A stretch of 64,000 nucleotides of DNA from the NCBI GenBank assembly GCA_036394575.1, contig DASWEY010000036.1, positions 57,800-121,799 of the forward strand. Reading direction: 5' to 3'. The notes beneath the pieces were generated by a model, which searched no databases, was not told the DNA's origin, and worked only from the letters and a program-made list of their open reading frames with translations. Positions 36,117 through 45,158 of the stretch are shown here, in pieces; position 1 is the first letter of the stretch; each line of letters starts with the position of its first letter. The position numbers and the translations under genes were made by a program. This stretch comes from UKL13-2 sp036394575. Its GTDB lineage: Bacteria; Pseudomonadota; Gammaproteobacteria; Burkholderiales; Usitatibacteraceae.

Positions 36117-36479
36117 CTACGCGCTTAACATCGAAAGAATGCTTTTTAACTCGCTACGGATCTGCCGCAAGTCGATTGCACGCCCCGCCTTGTTCATGCG
36201 TGCCGGCAATGGTTCGGGAACATCAAGGCGGTTGCGGGCACCGTTGATCGTAAAGCCATGTTCGTACAATAATTCGCGGATACGGCGAATCAACAACACT
36301 TCATGATGCTGGTAATAGCGCCGGTTACCGCGCCGTTTCAGCGGCTTGAGCTGCGTGAATTCCTGCTCCCAATAGCGCAGCACATGGGGCTTCACGCCGC
36401 ACAATTCGCTGACTTCGCCAATAGTGAAGTAGCGCTTTGCCGGAATTGCTGGAAGGCTACTGGTGGGCAGTATTTCCAT
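36117..36479 (-). CDS. MerR-family transcriptional regulator, 120 aa
   Basis: A small MerR-type DNA-binding protein. The winged-helix motif is YFTIGEVSELCGVKPHVLRYWEQEF (residues 17-41, quoted here as YFTIGEVSEL and VLRYWEQEF), with the wing residues RRGNRRYY after it. A short helical tail follows and there is no metal-binding Cys set, so it is not a metal sensor. It overlaps the end of ihfA by 23 bases. In betaproteobacteria this gene routinely closes the pheST-ihfA cluster; its targets are unknown to me. Confidence 0.93.
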   Translation of the reverse strand: MEILPTSSLPAIPAKRYFTIGEVSELCGVKPHVLRYWEQEFTQLKPLKRRGNRRYYQHHEVLLIRRIRELLYEHGFTINGARNRLDVPEPLPARMNKAGRAIDLRQIRSELKSILSMLSA

Positions 36480-36771
36480 TGAATGACTTCTCCACTAGGC
36501 TCTTTAATTTTTGGCTGGCATGAAAAGTCACTACACGGCGCGCGGTGATGGGAATTTCTTCGCCGGTCTTGGGATTGCGGCCAGGTCGCTGCGGCTTGCT
36601 GCGCAACTGAAAATTGCCGAAACCGGAGAGTTTGACGCTATCGCCATTCTCCAGGGCCAAGCGTATTTCTTCGAAGAAAGACTCGACCATATCCTTGGCC
36701 TCACGCTTGTTGAGACCAACTTTTTCGAACATTAAGTCCGCAAGTTCCGCTTTGGTCAGCGTCATCGTCAT
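36457..36771 (-). CDS. ihfA: Integration host factor subunit alpha, 104 aa
   Basis: A DNA-bending nucleoid protein that pairs with IhfB. MTLTKAELADLMFEKVGLN opens the HU/IHF fold; SGFGNFQLR and RPGRNPKTGEEIPI form the beta arms, with the conserved Pro in the intercalating tip. The start may be Met1 or Met3. It lies 8 bases after pheT, the conserved pheT-ihfA arrangement, so it is transcribed with the translation operon. Confidence 0.97.
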   Translation of the reverse strand: MTMTLTKAELADLMFEKVGLNKREAKDMVESFFEEIRLALENGDSVKLSGFGNFQLRSKPQRPGRNPKTGEEIPITARRVVTFHASQKLKSLVEKSFNGNTAHQ

Positions 36772-36779
36772 TTTATTGT

Positions 36780-39158
36780 TTATTTTCTGAGGGTTGCGCC
36801 ATGTTTCTGTGACAGTGCTTCAACTATTTTCAACACGATTTGATCGCATTCCGAATCTGTTAAAGTTCTGGCAGTATCCTGCATAACTATACGAAACGCA
36901 AGGCTTTTCAGCCCACTGGCAAGTGTGTTACCGCGGTATACATCAAATAAGGCAAAATCGACCAAACTGGGGATTTCAAGGGTCTTTACCGTATCGATCA
37001 GTGTCTGGACAACAACGGCGTCGGGAACCATAACGGCAATATCCCGGCGCACGGCCTGCATCCTTGAGATGGGCCGATAATGTGGCGCCAGCCCCTCGCG
37101 GATTGTTTCTACGGCCAGCTCCCAGACCACCGGGGCAGACGGCAATTCATGTTTTTGCTGCCATTGCGGGTGTAATTCCCCGATAAAGCCGATTGTCCTG
37201 TCGTTGATACGTATGGCCGCCGCCCGCCCTGGGTGCAGGGCTGGATGTCGAAGCACCTCAAAACGCACCACCAATCCCGCCAGAATCGCTTCTACATCGC
37301 CCTTGATAGCGAAAAAATCGGCCTTGGCAGCTTTATCTTGCCCCCACTGCTCGGGTGATCTGGCACCATAGGCCAGTCCGCCGATGCGCTCCGGCTGGGC
37401 CTCGACTGAGGCCTCTGAACTCATGAAACATCGGCCGAGCTCAAATAGTTTCAACCGGGATTCGCCGCGATTCAGGTTATGTTGCAGGGAACCGATCAAA
37501 CCACCGATCAGCGTTGAACGCATAACGCTCATTTGGCTGGAAATAGGATTCAACAGGGTTATGGGCGCCGGATTTCCGGCGAAATCCTGTTCCCATTCCC
37601 TGGGTACAAAACTGTAATTGATGACCTCCTGATAGCCCAAGCCGGCCACATTTCGACGCAACGCTGCCCGCGAACGCCGGGCTTCGCCGATACGAAGCAT
37701 CGGTACTGTGGCCTTGGGCGGCTGCGCCGGCACTTTGTCGTAGCCGAAGATGCGCGCGATTTCTTCAATGAAGTCCTCCTCTATCGCCAGATCGAAACGG
37801 AAAGAAGGCGGCGTCACCAGCAATCCGGCGCCCGTATCGACAACGATGCATTGAAGTCGGCGAAGAATATTCGCCATCTCTCCTTGCGCAATTTTGGTAC
37901 CGATCAGCCGTTCGACGCGTGGGGGTCGCACCAATACCGCCGACCGCCGCGGCAACTCGCCGTTCGCTTCCGTTACCGGACCTATCCGGGTATCGGGTGT
38001 ACCGCAAATTTCCAGGGTCAGACGGGTGGCGTATTCAATGCCCGGACCAACCGACTCCGGATCCACGCCGCGTTCAAAGCGGAAAGCTGCGTCGGAATTG
38101 ATCCCCAGCACACGGGTTTTACCTTGTATGACCGCGGGGTCGAAATAGGCGGACTCGAAAAGCACATTGGTCGTGACCGGCGTCACCATGCTGTCCAAAC
38201 CACCCATCACACCGCCAATCGCCACTGGGCCGGCTTCGTCGGTAATCAGCAGCATGTCCGGCTGTAGAACCACCTGCTGTTCGTTCAGCAGCGTAATGGC
38301 TTCCCCAGGCAGGGGATAGCGGACATCGATACCGCCCTTCAGCTTGTCCAGATCGAAGGCATGCATCGGCCGACCATACGCCAGCGTCAGATAATTAGTG
38401 ATGTCCACCAACGGCGCGATGGATCGGAATCCGGCGCGCTCCAGTCGGCGCTTCATCCACTCGGGGGTAGCTGCTTGCGCGTTGATATTTTTGATGACGC
38501 GTCCAAGGTAGCGACCACAGGCTTTGGGCGCGGAAATTTTTACGGGGCGCTTATCGTCCGACGTCGGCGTTATCGCATCGATATCCGGCACTTTTAGCGC
38601 GGCGCCGGTAACCGCGGCAAGATCGCGGGCGATGCCAGCCATCGACAGGCAATCGCCACGATTGGGCGTCAGCTTGAGTGTCAGGTAAACATCATTCAGG
38701 TCGAGGTAATCGCGGATATCCCTGCCCACCGGCGCGTCTGCCGGCAGTGCCAGCAGGCCCGCGTGCTCTTCGGAGATACCCAACTCGCGCGCTGAACACA
38801 ACATGCCACGGGAATCGACCCCGCGCAGCTTGGCCTCCTTGATTTCAAGTCCCGGCAGCTTGGCGCCAACCAAGGCAACCGGCGCCCGCATGCCCACCAC
38901 CACATTCGGCGCGCCACAGACAATCTGCAGCAGGCGGCCATCGCCGCTACCCACATCCACCTCGGTAACGCGGAGTTTGTCGGCATTGGGATGTGGCGCT
39001 ACGGTTTTGACTTCGCCCACCACGATCCTGTCGAAAGCGGGCGCGACTGGCGAAATGTCCTCCACCTCGAGCCCCGCCATCGTCAGGGTGTGCGCAAGCT
39101 CATCGACGGACAGGTCGATCGCGACCAATTGCCTCAACCAGTTAACGGAAACTTTCAT
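36780..39158 (-). CDS. pheT: Phenylalanyl-tRNA synthetase beta subunit, 792 aa
   Basis: The large subunit of the alpha2-beta2 enzyme that charges tRNA-Phe. Full length for the bacterial family. The N-terminus MKVSVNWLRQLV is followed by the tRNA-binding EMAP-like domain (about 40-150), the B3/B4 editing region (about 210-390, with GRPMHAFDLDKL), the B5 region, the catalytic-like core (RIFGYDKVPAQPP) and the C-terminal anticodon-binding domain ending PISRMQAVRRDIAV and beyond. It begins 11 bases after the pheS stop. Confidence 0.98.
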   Translation of the reverse strand: MKVSVNWLRQLVAIDLSVDELAHTLTMAGLEVEDISPVAPAFDRIVVGEVKTVAPHPNADKLRVTEVDVGSGDGRLLQIVCGAPNVVVGMRAPVALVGAKLPGLEIKEAKLRGVDSRGMLCSARELGISEEHAGLLALPADAPVGRDIRDYLDLNDVYLTLKLTPNRGDCLSMAGIARDLAAVTGAALKVPDIDAITPTSDDKRPVKISAPKACGRYLGRVIKNINAQAATPEWMKRRLERAGFRSIAPLVDITNYLTLAYGRPMHAFDLDKLKGGIDVRYPLPGEAITLLNEQQVVLQPDMLLITDEAGPVAIGGVMGGLDSMVTPVTTNVLFESAYFDPAVIQGKTRVLGINSDAAFRFERGVDPESVGPGIEYATRLTLEICGTPDTRIGPVTEANGELPRRSAVLVRPPRVERLIGTKIAQGEMANILRRLQCIVVDTGAGLLVTPPSFRFDLAIEEDFIEEIARIFGYDKVPAQPPKATVPMLRIGEARRSRAALRRNVAGLGYQEVINYSFVPREWEQDFAGNPAPITLLNPISSQMSVMRSTLIGGLIGSLQHNLNRGESRLKLFELGRCFMSSEASVEAQPERIGGLAYGARSPEQWGQDKAAKADFFAIKGDVEAILAGLVVRFEVLRHPALHPGRAAAIRINDRTIGFIGELHPQWQQKHELPSAPVVWELAVETIREGLAPHYRPISRMQAVRRDIAVMVPDAVVVQTLIDTVKTLEIPSLVDFALFDVYRGNTLASGLKSLAFRIVMQDTARTLTDSECDQIVLKIVEALSQKHGATLRK

Positions 39159-39169
39159 TGCATACCTTG

Positions 39170-40171
39170 TTAGCGAAACTGACTCAAGAACTTGATATCG
39201 TTCTCGAAAAAGAGGCGCAAATCATTCACGCCATATTTGAGCATGGCCAGACGGTCGAGTCCCATGCCGAAGGCAAATCCCGAGAATTTTTCCGGGTCGA
39301 TCCCGCCGTTACGCAACACCTGAGGATGCATTACGCCGGCACCGCCAATTTCCAGCCATTTGATTTTGCCGCCCTTGTTCTCCCATTCCATATCGACCTC
39401 CACTCCCGGCTCGACAAACGGGAAATAGGACGGGCGGAAACGGATCTGCACATCATCGCGTTCGAAGAATGCGGCCAGAAACTGGGTCAGCGTGCCCTTG
39501 AGATCGGCCAGGCTGATGCCCTCCTCCACCCACAAACCTTCCAGCTGGTGGAACATCGGGGAATGGGTAGCGTCGTGGTCGCAACGATAGACGCGCCCGG
39601 GACAGATGATGCGAATCGGCGGCTTGTTGCCGAGCATGTGCCGAATCTGCACCGGCGAGGTATGGGTGCGTAGCAGGTTATTCGAACCTTCGATGTAAAA
39701 GGTGTCGTGCATCGAGCGCGCCGGATGATTTTCCGGCGTATTGAGTGCGGTGAAATTGTAGTAATCGGTTTCGATTTCGGGGCCGTCGGCTACCGCGAAG
39801 CCCATTGTGGCGAACAATGCCTCGATACGCTCTTGGGCGCGGGTGACCGGATGCAAGCCGCCCTGACCGGAGGTGCGCCCCGGCAAGGTGACGTCGACCG
39901 CCTCGTCAGCCAGCTTGGCTTCGAGCTCGGCGTTAAGGATGCGCGCCTTGGCGGCAGTGACAAGGTCGTCAACCTGATTTTTGATTTCATTGATGGCAGC
40001 GCCGGCTACCTTGCGTGCCTCCGGATCGAGCTTGCCCAGAGACTTCAATTGTTCGGTGATCGAGCCTGCCTTGCCGACGTATCTGGCCTTGACTTGCTCG
40101 AGTTCCGGCACGCTGGCCGTAGCTGCCAGAGTCGCAGTGGCTTCTTTCAGTATCGCTTGGAGATCGCTCAT
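39170..40171 (-). CDS. pheS: Phenylalanyl-tRNA synthetase alpha subunit, 333 aa
   Basis: The catalytic subunit. The coiled-coil N-terminus is MSDLQAILKEA; class II motifs follow, with HPARSMHDTFYIE, RTHTSPVQIRHM, FHQLEGLWVEE, RFRPSYFPFVEPGVEV and GMGLDRLAMLKYG. The start is the ATG at 40171; an upstream in-frame TTG at 40201 lies inside the terminator hairpin and is rejected. No strong ribosome site precedes the ATG. A transcription terminator lies between rplT and this gene, so part of the upstream transcription may stop there. Confidence 0.98.
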   Translation of the reverse strand: MSDLQAILKEATATLAATASVPELEQVKARYVGKAGSITEQLKSLGKLDPEARKVAGAAINEIKNQVDDLVTAAKARILNAELEAKLADEAVDVTLPGRTSGQGGLHPVTRAQERIEALFATMGFAVADGPEIETDYYNFTALNTPENHPARSMHDTFYIEGSNNLLRTHTSPVQIRHMLGNKPPIRIICPGRVYRCDHDATHSPMFHQLEGLWVEEGISLADLKGTLTQFLAAFFERDDVQIRFRPSYFPFVEPGVEVDMEWENKGGKIKWLEIGGAGVMHPQVLRNGGIDPEKFSGFAFGMGLDRLAMLKYGVNDLRLFFENDIKFLSQFR

Positions 40172-40192
40172 GGGTCGACTTTTTCGCTCATT

Positions 40193-40231
40193 GCAAAACA
40201 AAAGGCCCGCTCATTTGGGAAGCGGGCCTTT
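40193..40231 (-). terminator. Intrinsic terminator between rplT and pheS
   Basis: Perfect 10-bp inverted repeat AAAGGCCCGC / GCGGGCCTTT with an 11-base loop. The minus-strand 3' side continues TTTTGTTTTG. It lies 22 bases after the rplT stop and 30 before pheS. The same place holds the pheM attenuator in Escherichia coli, but I find no Phe-rich leader peptide here. Confidence 0.8.
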
Positions 40232-40253
40232 CGCGCGTTACCTTCAGATGCCG

Positions 40254-40613
40254 TTACGCGCTGCGGGCCGCTTTCGCCTGCTCGATAAATCGCGCGAACG
40301 CCGGCTTGTCCATCACGGCAAGGTCGGCCAGCACTTTGCGATCCACTTCAATCGCGGCCTTTTTCAGGCCATGCATGAAGGTGGAGTAGTTCATGCCGCC
40401 GGCGCGAACGGCCGCATTGATGCGGGCAATCCACAGGGCGCGGAACACGCGCTTCTTGTTGCGGCGATCGCGGTAGGCGTACTGCCCCGCCTTCATCACC
40501 GCTTCCTTGGCGATACGGAATACGGTACTGCGGCGGCCGCGATAGCCCTTCGCCAGATCCAGTATTTTCTTGTGACGCGCTTTGGCGGTTACACCACGTT
40601 TAACTCTTGGCAT
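40254..40613 (-). CDS. rplT: 50S ribosomal protein L20, 119 aa
   Basis: Starts MPRVKRGVTAKARHKK and runs through KGYRGRRSTVFRIAKEA, the basic N-terminal extension typical of L20, ending in the globular domain with LADLAVMDKPAF. The length is standard. It binds 23S rRNA early in 50S assembly and, in other bacteria, represses translation of rpmI-rplT. It starts 12 bases after the rpmI stop. Confidence 0.98.
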   Translation of the reverse strand: MPRVKRGVTAKARHKKILDLAKGYRGRRSTVFRIAKEAVMKAGQYAYRDRRNKKRVFRALWIARINAAVRAGGMNYSTFMHGLKKAAIEVDRKVLADLAVMDKPAFARFIEQAKAARSA

Positions 40614-40625
40614 GTGTAATCTCCT

Positions 40626-40823
40626 TTACGCGTAGGGCAACATGGCGCGCACGCTGACCATGTTGGTTGCGTGAATTTCCGCCGAGCCGCGCAACTGACG
40701 CTTGGACTTGGTGGTTTTCTTGGTGAGGATGTGGCGCTTGAACGCCTGCGAGCGTTTGATCGAGCCCGAACCACGCGGTTTAAAACGCTTGGCGGCTCCA
40801 CTCTTGGTCTTCATCTTCGGCAT
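40626..40823 (-). CDS. rpmI: 50S ribosomal protein L35, 65 aa
   Basis: MPKMKTKSGAAKRFK, then RSQAFKRHILTKKTTKSKR, is the L35 signature; length 65 aa as expected. A ribosome site AAGGAA lies upstream of the ATG. It is part of the infC-rpmI-rplT ribosomal group. Confidence 0.98.
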   Translation of the reverse strand: MPKMKTKSGAAKRFKPRGSGSIKRSQAFKRHILTKKTTKSKRQLRGSAEIHATNMVSVRAMLPYA

Positions 40824-40946
40824 GGCCGAATTCCTTTCATTGCATTACCGCAGCAGGTGGCGAAAACCGATTCCGCGCTTGAAACCTGAAGACGGCTTGT
40901 TTGCGTCTTTCAACAACCGGGGAAACGCGCCCCTTGTGGCAAATTC
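40824..40946 (-). promoter_or_regulatory. rpmI leader with two stem-loops
   Basis: The 123-base infC-rpmI gap has two inverted repeats when read on the minus strand: GGGG-CGCGTTT-CCCC, and AAGACG with CGTCTT nine bases apart (40889-40909). L20-binding leaders that control rpmI-rplT occur at this place in other bacteria. The resemblance is positional and structural only. Confidence 0.35.
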
Positions 40947-41468
40947 CTAATGTTTCTTGCGGGGAGAAACCACCATGATCATCTGGCGGCCTTCCATCTT
41001 CGGGAACTGTTCAACCTGACCCAGTTCCGATAAATCTGCTTCCACCCGTTTCAGCAGGGCCATGCCCAATTCCTGATGGGCCATTTCCCGGCCGCGAAAA
41101 CGCAGCGTAATCTTGGTTTTATCGCCCTCTTCCAAAAACCGTTTCAGGTTGCGGACCTTGATGTTGTAATCGCCATCATCGGTGCCGGGCCGGAATTTGA
41201 TCTCCTTGACCTGAATCTGCTTTTGTTTCAGTTTGGCTTCGTGAGCTTTCTTGGCTTCGGCGTATTTGAATTTGCCGTAATCCATGATCCGGCAAACCGG
41301 CGGCACCGCGGTAGGTGCGATTTCCACCAGGTCCTGTTCAGCCTCTTCGGCCTGCCGTACTGCTTCAGCCAAGCTCACAATTCCAATTTGCTCGCCTTTC
41401 GGGCCAAGCAATCGAACCTCGGGCGCATTGATTTCACCGTTGATTCGAACTTCTTTTTCAGTAGCGAT
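40947..41468 (-). CDS. infC: Translation initiation factor IF-3, 173 aa, ATC start
   Basis: Binds the 30S subunit and checks start-codon pairing. The sequence runs from RINGEINAPEVRLLGPKGEQ to SPRKKH; GRQMIMVVSPRKKH is the standard end. There is no in-frame ATG or GTG near the start. The codon before ATEKEVRING is ATC at 41468, with GGGAGAG four bases before it, which I take as the start; an in-frame TTG at 41504 has no such site. Non-ATG starts of infC (ATT, ATC) allow IF-3 to repress its own translation. It lies 94 bases after thrS. Confidence 0.95.
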   Translation of the reverse strand: MATEKEVRINGEINAPEVRLLGPKGEQIGIVSLAEAVRQAEEAEQDLVEIAPTAVPPVCRIMDYGKFKYAEAKKAHEAKLKQKQIQVKEIKFRPGTDDGDYNIKVRNLKRFLEEGDKTKITLRFRGREMAHQELGMALLKRVEADLSELGQVEQFPKMEGRQMIMVVSPRKKH

Positions 41469-41562
41469 AAAACTCTCCCAAACATTGAATAAATTCTTGG
41501 GCAATTGATTCCAATTGCCTCAAGGGCTTGATACAAATTCTGCTGACAAGTCAGCTTCGCTG

Positions 41563-43488
41563 CTATTTCTTCGCGGCGATTTCTGCTGTCACGCGGGAAA
41601 TAAAATCTTGCAGAGACATGGCGGGCAGGTTTTCACCCCCGCCTTTGCCGTCACGCACCCTTGCCGTAACGATACCGGCTTCTACCTCCTTATCGCCGAG
41701 AACCAGCAAATAAGGAACTTTTTGTACGCTATGTTCCCGAATTTTATAGGAAATCTTCTCATTCCGCAAATCCGCATGAACCCTTAATCCAGCGGCTTTC
41801 AGTCCGGCGATAACTTGCCTGACATAAGCGCTCTGGTTTTCAGTCACATTCATGGCCACCACCTGCAGCGGCGCCAGCCATAGGGGCATCGCGCCGGCAT
41901 GGTTTTCGATCAGGATACCGATAAACCTTTCCAGTGAACCCACGATGGCCCGATGCAGCATTACCGGGACTTTACGGGAATTATCCTCGGCAACGTATTC
42001 CGCTCCCAAGCGGCCGGGCACCGAGAAATCGACTTGCATCGTGCCGCACTGCCAGGAGCGACCGATCGAATCCTTGAGGTGATATTCAATCTTCGGTCCG
42101 TAAAATGCGCCTTCCCCTGGTAACTCCTCCCATTTCGCGTCGCAGGCCTGCAAGGCTTCACGCAAGGCATTTTCGGCCCGGTCCCAGACGTCGTCTGCAC
42201 CGATTCGTTTTTCCGGGCGCAGGGCAATCTTGATGGCGATTTCCTTGAAGCCGAAATCCTTGTAGACCTCAAGCGCCAGCTTGTTGAAGGCCGTGCATTC
42301 TTCCTGTATCTGTTGCTCGGTACAAAAAATGTGTCCGTCGTCCTGTACAAAACCGCGCACCCGTATGATGCCGTGCAGGGCGCCGGAGGGCTCATTCCGG
42401 TGACAGGAGCCGAACTCCCCATAGCGCAGCGGCAGATCCCGATACGAGCGCATATCCGAATTAAAGACCTGCACATGTCCAGGACAATTCATCGGCTTGA
42501 TCGCGTAGTCGTGCTTCTCCGATTCAGTCGTGAACATGTTTTCTTTGTAGTTTTCCCAGTGTCCGGATTTTTCCCAAAGAGAGCGATCGAGAATCATTGG
42601 ACAGCGAATCTCCTGGTAGCCATTGTCCTGGTAGACACGGCGCATGTACTGCTCGACTTGCTGCCAAATGGTCCAGCCCTTGGGATGCCAGAACACCATA
42701 CCCGGCGCCTCGTCCTGCATATGAAACAGGTCCAGTTGCTTGCCGAGCTTGCGGTGGTCGCGTTTTTCGGCCTCTTCCAGCATATGCAGATAGGCGTCCT
42801 GTTCTTCTTTTTTCGCCCAGGCGGTGCCGTAAATGCGCGTCAGCATCTCGTTCTTGGAGTCGCCGCGCCAATAGGCGCCGGCGACTTTCATCAACTTGAA
42901 TACCTTCAGCTTGCCGGTAGAAGGCACATGGGGGCCGCGACACAGATCGGTAAATGCGCCTTCGGTATACAGGGATACCTCCTGATCGGCCGGAATCGAG
43001 GCGATGATTTCCGCCTTGTAGGCCTCGCCAATCCCCTTGAAGTAGGCCACGGCCTCGTCGCGCGGCAGCACCTTGCGCGAGACCGGGATGTCCTGCCTGG
43101 CCAATTCCGCCATTTTCTTTTCAATCGCCACCAGGTCCTCCGGCGCGAAGGGGCGTTTGTAGGAAAAATCGTAATAAAAGCCGTTGTCGATCACCGGGCC
43201 GATCGTCACCTGCGCTTCGGGGAACAGCTCCTTGACCGCATAAGCCAGCAAGTGCGCCGTCGAGTGGCGAATGATCTCAAGCCCGTCGGCATCCTTGTCG
43301 GTGATGATGGCGAGCGCGGCATCCTTGTCGATGACATAGCTGGTATCGACAAGCTTGCCGTCGACCTTGCCGGCCAATGCAGCCTTGGCGAGCCCGGCGC
43401 CGATCGACGCAGCGACTTCGGCGACCGAAACGGGTTTATCGAATTGGCGGACGGATTTGTCCGGCAGGGTAATGTTAAGGGCGACCAT
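41563..43488 (-). CDS. thrS: Threonyl-tRNA synthetase, 641 aa
   Basis: Full-length class II enzyme. It has the N-terminal TGS domain (MVALNITLPDKSVRQF), the editing domain with HSTAHLLAYA, the catalytic core with NCPGHVQVF and GSCHRNEPSGALHG, and the anticodon-binding domain near MNVTENQSAYV. The start is the ATG at 43488, with AGGAG five bases upstream; a frame extension to 43512 lacks support. It is the first gene of the translation operon, and a terminator-like hairpin sits in its leader. Confidence 0.98.
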   Translation of the reverse strand: MVALNITLPDKSVRQFDKPVSVAEVAASIGAGLAKAALAGKVDGKLVDTSYVIDKDAALAIITDKDADGLEIIRHSTAHLLAYAVKELFPEAQVTIGPVIDNGFYYDFSYKRPFAPEDLVAIEKKMAELARQDIPVSRKVLPRDEAVAYFKGIGEAYKAEIIASIPADQEVSLYTEGAFTDLCRGPHVPSTGKLKVFKLMKVAGAYWRGDSKNEMLTRIYGTAWAKKEEQDAYLHMLEEAEKRDHRKLGKQLDLFHMQDEAPGMVFWHPKGWTIWQQVEQYMRRVYQDNGYQEIRCPMILDRSLWEKSGHWENYKENMFTTESEKHDYAIKPMNCPGHVQVFNSDMRSYRDLPLRYGEFGSCHRNEPSGALHGIIRVRGFVQDDGHIFCTEQQIQEECTAFNKLALEVYKDFGFKEIAIKIALRPEKRIGADDVWDRAENALREALQACDAKWEELPGEGAFYGPKIEYHLKDSIGRSWQCGTMQVDFSVPGRLGAEYVAEDNSRKVPVMLHRAIVGSLERFIGILIENHAGAMPLWLAPLQVVAMNVTENQSAYVRQVIAGLKAAGLRVHADLRNEKISYKIREHSVQKVPYLLVLGDKEVEAGIVTARVRDGKGGGENLPAMSLQDFISRVTAEIAAKK

Positions 43489-43510
43489 GGAAACTCCTGG
43501 AACTGAAAAC

Positions 43511-43537
43511 AAAAAAGCGCGGACGAGCCGCGCTTTT
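43511..43537 (-). terminator. Terminator-like hairpin in the thrS leader
   Basis: Stem GCGCGG / CCGCGC, extended by A-T pairs, with a 5-base loop. On the minus strand it is followed by TTTTTTG. It lies 22 bases before the thrS start codon, and there is no minus-strand gene upstream of it for it to end. It is therefore a candidate attenuator or a boundary element against the divergent gcdH gene. Confidence 0.6.
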
Positions 43538-43699
43538 CAGATAAGACGAAAAAGGGTATGCCCGGTTATATCGATAATGAAAAGCGGCGAGTTGGCGGTG
43601 TCATAACCATGGTCTTGCCCGCAGTGAAGCGGCCCTTTCGCTTTGCTGCCCCGATGCGGAAATAGAGGCGAATTTGATTGGCTGTATTATAGCAAAACT

Positions 43700-44899
43700 A
43701 TGAAACCAAACGACCTCAAAGCCACTTTCAAGTGGGACGATGCCCTCCTTCTCGACGACCAGCTCAGCGATGAGGAACGCATGGTGCGCGACCAGGCCCA
43801 TGCCTACTGCCAGGACAAATTGCAGCCGCGGGTGCTCAAGGCCAATCGCGAGGAAGTGTTCGACCGCGAGATCATGAATGAAATGGGTGAACTCGGCCTG
43901 CTCGGCTCGACCATCGATGGTTATGGCTGCGCGGGCGTGAACCATGTCTGCTATGGCCTGGTGGCGCGCGAAGTCGAACGCGTCGATTCCGGTTATCGCT
44001 CGGCGATGAGCGTGCAATCCTCGCTGGTGATGCATCCGATCCACGCATACGGCAATGAGGCCCAGCGCGAAAAATGGCTGCCGCGCCTCGCCACCGGCGA
44101 GCTGGTCGGCTGCTTTGGCCTGACCGAGCCGGACGCCGGGTCCGACCCTTCATCGATGACCACGCGCGCCAAGAAAGTCGACGGCGGTTATTTACTGCAT
44201 GGTGCCAAGATGTGGATCACCAATTCACCTGTCGCCGATGTATTCGTGATCTGGGCCAAGACCCCAAGTGACGACGGCAAGGAAGAAATCCGCGGCTTTG
44301 TGCTCGAGAAGGGCATGAAGGGATTGTCGGCGCCGAAGATCGAAGGCAAGTTCTCGCTGCGCGCCTCGATCACCGGCGAGGTCGTGATGGATCAGGTGTT
44401 TGTCTCCGTGGAAAATCTGCTGCCCAATGTCAAAGGACTGAAAGGTCCGTTCGGCTGTCTGAACAAGGCCCGCTACGGCATCAGCTGGGGCGCGATGGGC
44501 GCGGCGGAATTCTGCTGGCAGGCGGCCCGCCAGTACACCATGGATCGCATGATGTTCGGCAAGCCCTTGGCGGCCACCCAGCTGATCCAGAAAAAGCTGG
44601 CCGATATGCAGACCGAAATCACACTTGGCCTGCAGGGCGCGCTGCGCCTTGGCCGTCTGCTTGACGAAGGCCGTGCCACCCCGGAAATGATTTCGCTGAT
44701 GAAGCGCAATAACTGCGGCAAGGCGCTGGATATCGCCCGCACGGCCCGCGATATGCACGGCGGCAATGGCATCGCCGACGAATACCACGTCATCCGCCAC
44801 ATGATGAACCTTGAAGCGGTCAACACCTACGAAGGCACCCACGATGTGCACGCCCTGATCCTGGGCCGTGCGCAAACCGGTCTCAACGCATTCGGCTAG
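43700..44899 (+). CDS. gcdH: Glutaryl-CoA dehydrogenase, 399 aa
   Basis: A flavoenzyme that oxidises and decarboxylates glutaryl-CoA to crotonyl-CoA in lysine, tryptophan and aromatic breakdown. It closely follows known GCDH sequences: FKWDDALLLDDQLSDEER, RVDSGYRSAMSVQSSLVM (the Arg that binds the substrate carboxylate), GCFGLTEPDAGSDPSSM, ARYGISWGAMGA, and TYEGTHDVHALILGRA with the catalytic Glu (378). I start at MKPNDLKATF (43700). A TATTAT element lies 9 bases before the ATG, so the transcript may be leaderless. It stands alone and is divergent from thrS. Confidence 0.97.
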   Translation: MKPNDLKATFKWDDALLLDDQLSDEERMVRDQAHAYCQDKLQPRVLKANREEVFDREIMNEMGELGLLGSTIDGYGCAGVNHVCYGLVAREVERVDSGYRSAMSVQSSLVMHPIHAYGNEAQREKWLPRLATGELVGCFGLTEPDAGSDPSSMTTRAKKVDGGYLLHGAKMWITNSPVADVFVIWAKTPSDDGKEEIRGFVLEKGMKGLSAPKIEGKFSLRASITGEVVMDQVFVSVENLLPNVKGLKGPFGCLNKARYGISWGAMGAAEFCWQAARQYTMDRMMFGKPLAATQLIQKKLADMQTEITLGLQGALRLGRLLDEGRATPEMISLMKRNNCGKALDIARTARDMHGGNGIADEYHVIRHMMNLEAVNTYEGTHDVHALILGRAQTGLNAFG

Positions 44900-45158
44900 C
44901 GTCGCGCCATTTATCGAGATCGCCGATTGACGCGCCTTCCCGGGCAAAAATGTCCGGAAGAGCGCATGGATAGGCGTTCTGCATGGTTTTCTCGTCCAGC
45001 GTGCCCGGTATTCGCCTGGATGGGCGATATCAGGCAAACCGCGCCGCGAGTTCTGCACTTCGTCGCCCAGGGCTTAATCGCCACCCGGGTATTCCGCATA
45101 CTGCAGACTGGCTGGAAATCTTTCGGCCAGTCGCGTGACTTTAATGCGGAGAAACATC

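Noticed and set aside
40172..40201. In-frame upstream TTG start for pheS
   Set aside because: It would place the start inside the terminator hairpin; the known family N-terminus begins at the ATG at 40171.
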